Below are positions 60,100 through 64,000 of a stretch of 64,000 nucleotides of DNA, piece by piece (within the stretch, counting starts at the first letter, position 1; the number at the start of each line of letters is the position of its first letter). This stretch comes from Diphasiastrum complanatum (taxonomy: Eukaryota; Streptophyta; Lycopodiopsida; Lycopodiales; Lycopodiaceae): positions 19,745,303-19,809,302 of the forward strand of contig CM055098.1 in assembly GCA_029204225.1 (NCBI GenBank). Direction: 5' to 3'. A model generated the notes under the pieces. That model was given only the letters and a program-made list of their open reading frames with translations. It had not been told where the DNA came from and searched no databases. Made by a program: the position numbers and the translations under genes.

Positions 60100-61000
60100 A
60101 TGGAAATAGTATTCCATTCAGGATGAGTACTTGCTCTATAGAGATAGAGTATGTGTCCCCAATTCAGAGGATTATAGGCAGCAGGTCCTATATGAATGTC
60201 ATGACAATCCTAGCGCGGGACACCCAGGCATACAGAAGACCTATGAGCTTCTTCGTAGGCAATTTTTCTGGCCCAGTATGAAAAAGGACGTCCACCAGTA
60301 TGTAACCAGTTGCCGAAAATGTCAAGTAAATAAAGCAGAGCGTTTAAAGGCAGGAGGGCTGTTGCATCCCTTAGAAATACCAGCTGGTAAATGGGAGAGT
60401 ATCTCCATGGATTTTATAGTAGGCCTGCCTAAAACCCAAAAGGGTAATGACGCTATATGGGTCACAGTTGACCGTCTGACCAAAATGGCTCATTTCATTC
60501 CGACCAAAACAACCGTTAGAGCTCCAGAGTTAGCGAGGTTGTTTGTAGACGGGCTATTTAAATTGTACGGTCTACCTTCCGGTATAGTCAGCGACCGAGA
60601 CAGTAAGTTTACTGGAAATTTTTGGAGGGCAGTATTCCATCACCTCCATACTAAACTTAATATGAGTACCACCGACCATCCACAGACGGACGGTCAAACA
60701 GAAAGGGTAAATCAAGTGCTGGAGGATATGCTTTGTGCATACGTCAGCAAGAAGCAGACTAATTGGGAGGAGTATCTCTTGATATTAGAGTTGCTTACAA
60801 CAGTACCAAACATTCAACTACGGGATACAGCCCATTTATGCTGATGTACGGTTGTCAGCCACACTCACCCACAGCTGTAGGGTTTAAACAAGAAAAAGTT
60901 GAAGCAGCCAGAAACTTTTTAGAGGACCTAAACCAGATGATAGAACATGCTAAGCGTAGCATTAGACAGTCCCAGGATTGAGCCAGGCATTATGCAGATC
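60100..61000 (+). pseudogene. Ty3/gypsy integrase
   Basis: From YLLYRDRVCVPNSEDYRQQV the frame shows the HHCC zinc-binding part (GHPGIQKTYELLRR, CRKCQ) and the DDE core: SMDFIVGLPKTQKGND, GIVSDRDSKFTGNFW and TDGQTERVNQVLEDML. All three catalytic positions are present. A frameshift near 60780 moves to AYNSTKHSTTGYSPFMLMYG, and a TGA occurs at 60979-60981. Confidence 0.9.
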
Positions 61001-61440
61001 CACACAGACGGGATGTGCAGTTCTCCACTGGTGAGAAAGTCTACTTGAGAGTCCCAGTTGACTCTAAAACCCTCAAATCAGGAGTGTGTGCTAAGTTGTC
61101 TCCAAGGTATTGTGGTCCTTTTACCATCAGTAGGAGACTAGGCGAGGTCACCTATGAACTAGAACTCCCACACAGCAGTAAGGCTTTTCCAGTCTTTCAT
61201 GTAAGTCAGTTACGAAAAGCCTTAACCAGATCAGACAATCTGGTAGGGGACAGTGTTCTAGTTCTCCCATTGGATCCTCAACAACCATTCTTGATAGTAG
61301 AGAGACGCAGACTCGTCATACTCTATACCGAGAATATCTGGTTAAGTGGAATGATCAGCCTGTTGAGAATGCCACTTGGGAAAGAGGCAGCGTCCTTCGC
61401 AAGATTTTTCCAGACTTTGTCTTAGAGGACCAAGACGGTT
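61001..61440 (+). pseudogene. Ty3/gypsy integrase C-terminus and chromodomain-like tail
   Basis: KLSPRYCGPFTISRRLGEVT and FPVFHVSQLRKAL are the conserved GPY-type C-terminus of integrase. After a frameshift near 61300 the tail reads TLYREYLVKWNDQPVENATW, the chromodomain-like end common in gypsy elements, and finishes DFVLEDQDGS before the polypurine tract. Such tails are thought to guide integration. Confidence 0.8.
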
Positions 61441-61443
61441 CTT

Positions 61444-61456
61444 AAGGGGGAGGGAG
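61444..61456 (+). other. polypurine tract of the gypsy element
   Basis: AAGGGGGAGGGAG lies directly before LTR1. An identical tract precedes LTR2 at 61946-61958. Confidence 0.8.
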
Positions 61457-61813
61457 TGTTATGAGCTCGTAACTAGTGCCGAACCCTAGAGAACACAGAT
61501 AGGTCAGATACCATAGTCAGGGTCGTGTCCAGCGTACATGACCAACAGGGCAAGACAGTGTGAGTAGTGTGCCCCAGCACGGTCCATAGCCATGGCGGGC
61601 CTAACACAGCCTAGGGACCCTGTCAGTAGGATAGGGCCCCCAGTTGGGTCCCGACGTGCAGTCGGCCACGTCAGTGCCACGTGGCCGACACTTGGCAGTA
61701 GCATGCTATCAGTCCTCACACTGGTTAGGAGGGGCTTACTCTATATCAGGGAGTAGGCAAGGTTGGGTGGAGAAGTTAGTGTTTGCCCGACTGTGGTGCT
61801 AGGATCTATTACA
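61457..61813 (+). repeat. gypsy LTR1
   Basis: It begins TGTTATGAGCTCGTAAC and ends GGATCTATTACA, 357 bp. It is nearly identical to LTR2 and inverted LTR3, with about six to ten differences. Confidence 0.92.
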
Positions 61814-61958
61814 CTAATTTCAAAGGTTTGAAGGCTGCATCTACAGCGATCCTCCTCCTCTATTCCTCTCTGAGAATCTGAGAGATTTTTCCTATCTTCT
61901 GATAGCTTTTTCCAGACTTTGTCTTAGAGGACCAAGACGGTTCTTAAGGGGGAGGGAG

Positions 61959-62316
61959 TGTTACGAGCTCGTAACCAGTGCCGAACCCTAGAGAACACAG
62001 ATAGGTCAGATACCACAGTTAGGGTCGTGTCCAGCGTACATGACCAACAGGGCAAGACAGTGTGAGTAGTGTGCCCTAGCACGGTCCATAGCCATGGTGG
62101 GCCTAACACAGCCTAGGGACCATGTCAGTAGGATAGGGCCCCCAGTTGGGTCCCGACGTGTAGTCGGCCACGTCAGTGCCACGTGGCCGACACTTGGCAG
62201 TAGCATGCCATCAGTCCTCACACTGGGCTAGGAGGGGCTTACTCTATATCAGGGAGTAGGCAAGGTTGGGTGGAGAAGTTAGTGTTTGCCCGACTGTGGT
62301 GCTAGGATCTATTACA
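61959..62316 (+). repeat. gypsy LTR2
   Basis: 358 bp, same borders. It starts with the palindromic TGTTACGAGCTCGTAAC. It lies exactly 502 bp downstream of LTR1. Confidence 0.92.
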
Positions 62317-62448
62317 CTAATTTCAAAGGTTTGAAGGCTACATCTACAACGATCCTCCTCCTCTATTCCTCTCTGAGAATCTGAGAGATTTTTCCTATCT
62401 TCTGATAGCTTTTTCTACTGCTGCTACTAAGCTCCCAAAGATGGAGAT

Positions 62449-62462
62449 GGCTCTGATACCAG
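62449..62462 (-). other. gypsy primer-binding site, inverted
   Basis: On the minus strand CTGGTATCAGAGCC directly follows the CA end of LTR3. It is complementary to initiator methionine tRNA. Confidence 0.88.
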
Positions 62463-62820
62463 TGTAATAGATCCTAGCACCACAGTCGGGCAAACACTAA
62501 CTTCTCCACCCAACCTTGCCTACTCCCTGATATAGAGTAAGCCCCTCCTAGCCCAGTGTGAGGACTGATAGCATGCTACTGCCAAGTGTCGGCCACGTGG
62601 CACTGACGTGGCCGACTACACGTTGGGACCCAACTGGGGGCCCTATCCTGCTGACAGGGTCCCTAGGCTGTGTTAGGCCCGCCATGGCTATGGACCGTGC
62701 TGGGGCACACTACTCACACTGTCTTGCCCTATTGGTCATGTACGCTGGACACGACCCTGACTGTGGTATCTGACCTATCTGTGTTCTCTAGGGTTCGGCA
62801 CTGGTTACGAGCTCGTAACA
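62463..62820 (-). repeat. gypsy LTR3, inverted
   Basis: 358 bp, reverse complement of LTR2. Its outer end (TAACA at 62816-62820) abuts the target duplication CTAGG. Confidence 0.93.
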
Positions 62821-63284
62821 CTAGGAAACCATAAAATTGCTACAAACGTTTAGCATTTAGCCAGAGAGAGAGAACCTGCTATAGTTCTTAGTAATTTAGT
62901 GTGTACTTGCTGCTGCAAGTGCAAGAGAAAAGTTTACATTCTGTACTCAGATTTCCTCATTATGTTTCTACTTCAGATGGTCATTCAATAATCATTATCA
63001 TCTTCCATTCTACTGATTCTGATTTCTGTGGGTAGTTTATCAATAGTCTGTGTCTGATTTTCATCTCCCTGTATGCTTCTAATTTACAACAAAAGCGTTT
63101 ATATTCCTACTGCATCCGGACCCTGCATAACAACCACAAAATTATATAGTCGTGCATCTATGTCAGAGCGAGAGTTGTGTGGATCAATGTAAGATTTGTA
63201 TAAAAGTTGGTGCAAAGAGGTAGCAAAAGAAGAATCAGAGCTAGTATGAATGCCTTCCTCCTTAGATGCATGCATGCTTGTGAG

Positions 63285-63327
63285 CATGAGCATGAGCGTG
63301 TGCGTGTGCGTGTGCGTGCGCATGTGC

Positions 63328-63407
<80 letters not shown>
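63285..63407. repeat. (GTGCGT)n and (GA)39 microsatellite
   Basis: An alternating purine-pyrimidine tract (GAGCATGAGCGTGTGCGTG...) at about 63285-63329 runs into a 78-bp GA run at 63330-63407. Confidence 0.95.
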
Positions 63408-63409
<2 letters not shown>

Positions 63410-64000
63410 ATCTTGCATGCAAAGTCCACGAGTTGTTTATATACATGCAAAAATAGGTCAAAATTCGATGCATAGTTGTAAGCTAACTGAGCTATGAGTT
63501 TCCAATCCCCATGCTACTCACAACTCAGAAGCACCACAATGCAATAAACTTCTAGCTTCAAAGTTCACCCCTCAACTCTTTGCTAACACCTCCAGGTCAA
63601 ATTCTTGATGAATCAACACAAAAAACCTGTCTCAAGAGTCAAGGATTATAATGCATATTGTCAAGCTTTAGCCTTCATATTGTTTGGAATCTATATCTTG
63701 CAGCTTTTGAAAGAGACTACAGGAAGAAAATCAGGATCTTAATCTTCATTGGAATCGTGATTCAAATATTAGCAATGAACTTTTGATATGTGAAGGCTCA
63801 CCTACATATGGATGTCTATGGATTATTTGATACAATTGGTCTGGTCTATGAAATTGCATCCTTTGTCTATGACCTACAAGTTTAGGGACTGATGCAAGAC
63901 TTAGTATATGTTGACTCCGTTCTATCATCTTCTGTTGTCTCATTCTTGACGAGTGTTCCATAATTGCTTCGTGTTATGTCATCTTAGCCATGATAGTTAT
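63408..64000. other. no gene recognised
   Basis: Only short frames on either strand and no recognised repeat. Confidence 0.5.

Larger units (their letters stand above)
55985..62820 (+). mobile_element. nested Ty3/gypsy element with abnormal termini
   Basis: Order: truncated leader (55985-56683), gag, pol, 3' polypurine tract (61444-61456), LTR1 (61457-61813), 94 bp of inverted leader, repeated internal 3' end, LTR2 (61959-62316), inverted leader with PBS (62317-62462), LTR3 inverted (62463-62820). The left border is internal leader sequence, not an LTR. The right border is a true LTR terminus. It lies within the copia 3' LTR. Confidence 0.88.
55830..63091 (+). repeat. copia 3' LTR, split by a nested gypsy insertion
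   Basis: The LTR runs 55830-55984 and resumes at 62821-63091, in total about 426 bp, from TGTTAAGAAACTG to ...TTTACAACA. The 5-bp CTAGG is present on both sides of the interruption (55980-55984 and 62821-62825). Comparison with the inverted LTR at 49012-49434, which reads continuously at the equivalent site, shows this to be an insertion target duplication. Confidence 0.92.

Noticed and set aside
61504-62773. Repeated 71-codon frames (MRTDSMLLPSVGHVALTWP and variants)
   Set aside because: They lie inside the three gypsy LTR copies and recur because the LTR recurs; they are not genes.

Overview
This is nuclear DNA of a land plant: AT-rich, with spliceosomal introns, and dominated by decayed LTR retrotransposons, relics and microsatellites. 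One gene is clearly identifiable as host, a three-exon tRNA m1A58 methyltransferase catalytic subunit (TRM61 type) on the minus strand between 11234 and 5118. Its intron 1 holds an antisense reverse-transcriptase relic of a type I associate from memory with seed-free plants. With the long introns and retroelement load this makes a fern, lycophyte or other non-angiosperm plausible, but that is inference. || Layout: 1-5.1 kb is mostly featureless with short repeats, a palindromic tandem repeat (3151-3335) and a broken SWIM zinc-finger gene (3962-4564). 5.1-11.2 kb is the methyltransferase gene, preceded by about four 152-bp tandem repeats (11267-11820). 12-16 kb carries an internally deleted minus-strand Ty3/gypsy element and a plus-strand gypsy fragment. 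16-19 kb has an LTR end with a primer-binding site, then a copia relic split by an 87-bp SINE-like insert with a 14-bp target duplication. 21-27.6 kb is a gypsy LTR, PBS, leader and gag, cut off by a minus-strand copia element that has lost most of its integrase. || 30.9-45.2 kb is the most unusual part. It holds a weak copia relic (31.6-32.8 kb), then three genes I cannot assign to a named family: A (minus, 38825 to about 36390), an intron-containing gene whose core resembles an RNase H-fold transposase with a CxxC site; B (plus, 35479-36179), convergent with A; and C (minus, 34277-32997), with a possible ubiquitin-like C-terminal domain. C has a second diverged copy at 44275-43026. The two C copies are broken at different places, so each shows what the other lost. 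A copia gag with PBS and an LTR rich in G-box palindromes lies between them (39.2-40.9 kb). || 46.7-47 kb has a possible first exon of a plastid-targeted protein. 47.9-63.1 kb is a nested retrotransposon cluster: an inverted copia LTR-PBS-leader, an old minus-strand copia relic, a plus-strand copia (52.0-55.8 kb) with a 159-bp in-frame tandem duplication in its integrase, and inside that element's 3' LTR a Ty3/gypsy element (55985-62820) flanked by a CTAGG duplication. The gypsy copy is structurally abnormal: it has no 5' LTR on its left, and its LTR-PBS-leader block appears inverted at its right end, next to a 502-bp tandem duplication. None of the retroelement coding regions I followed is intact.
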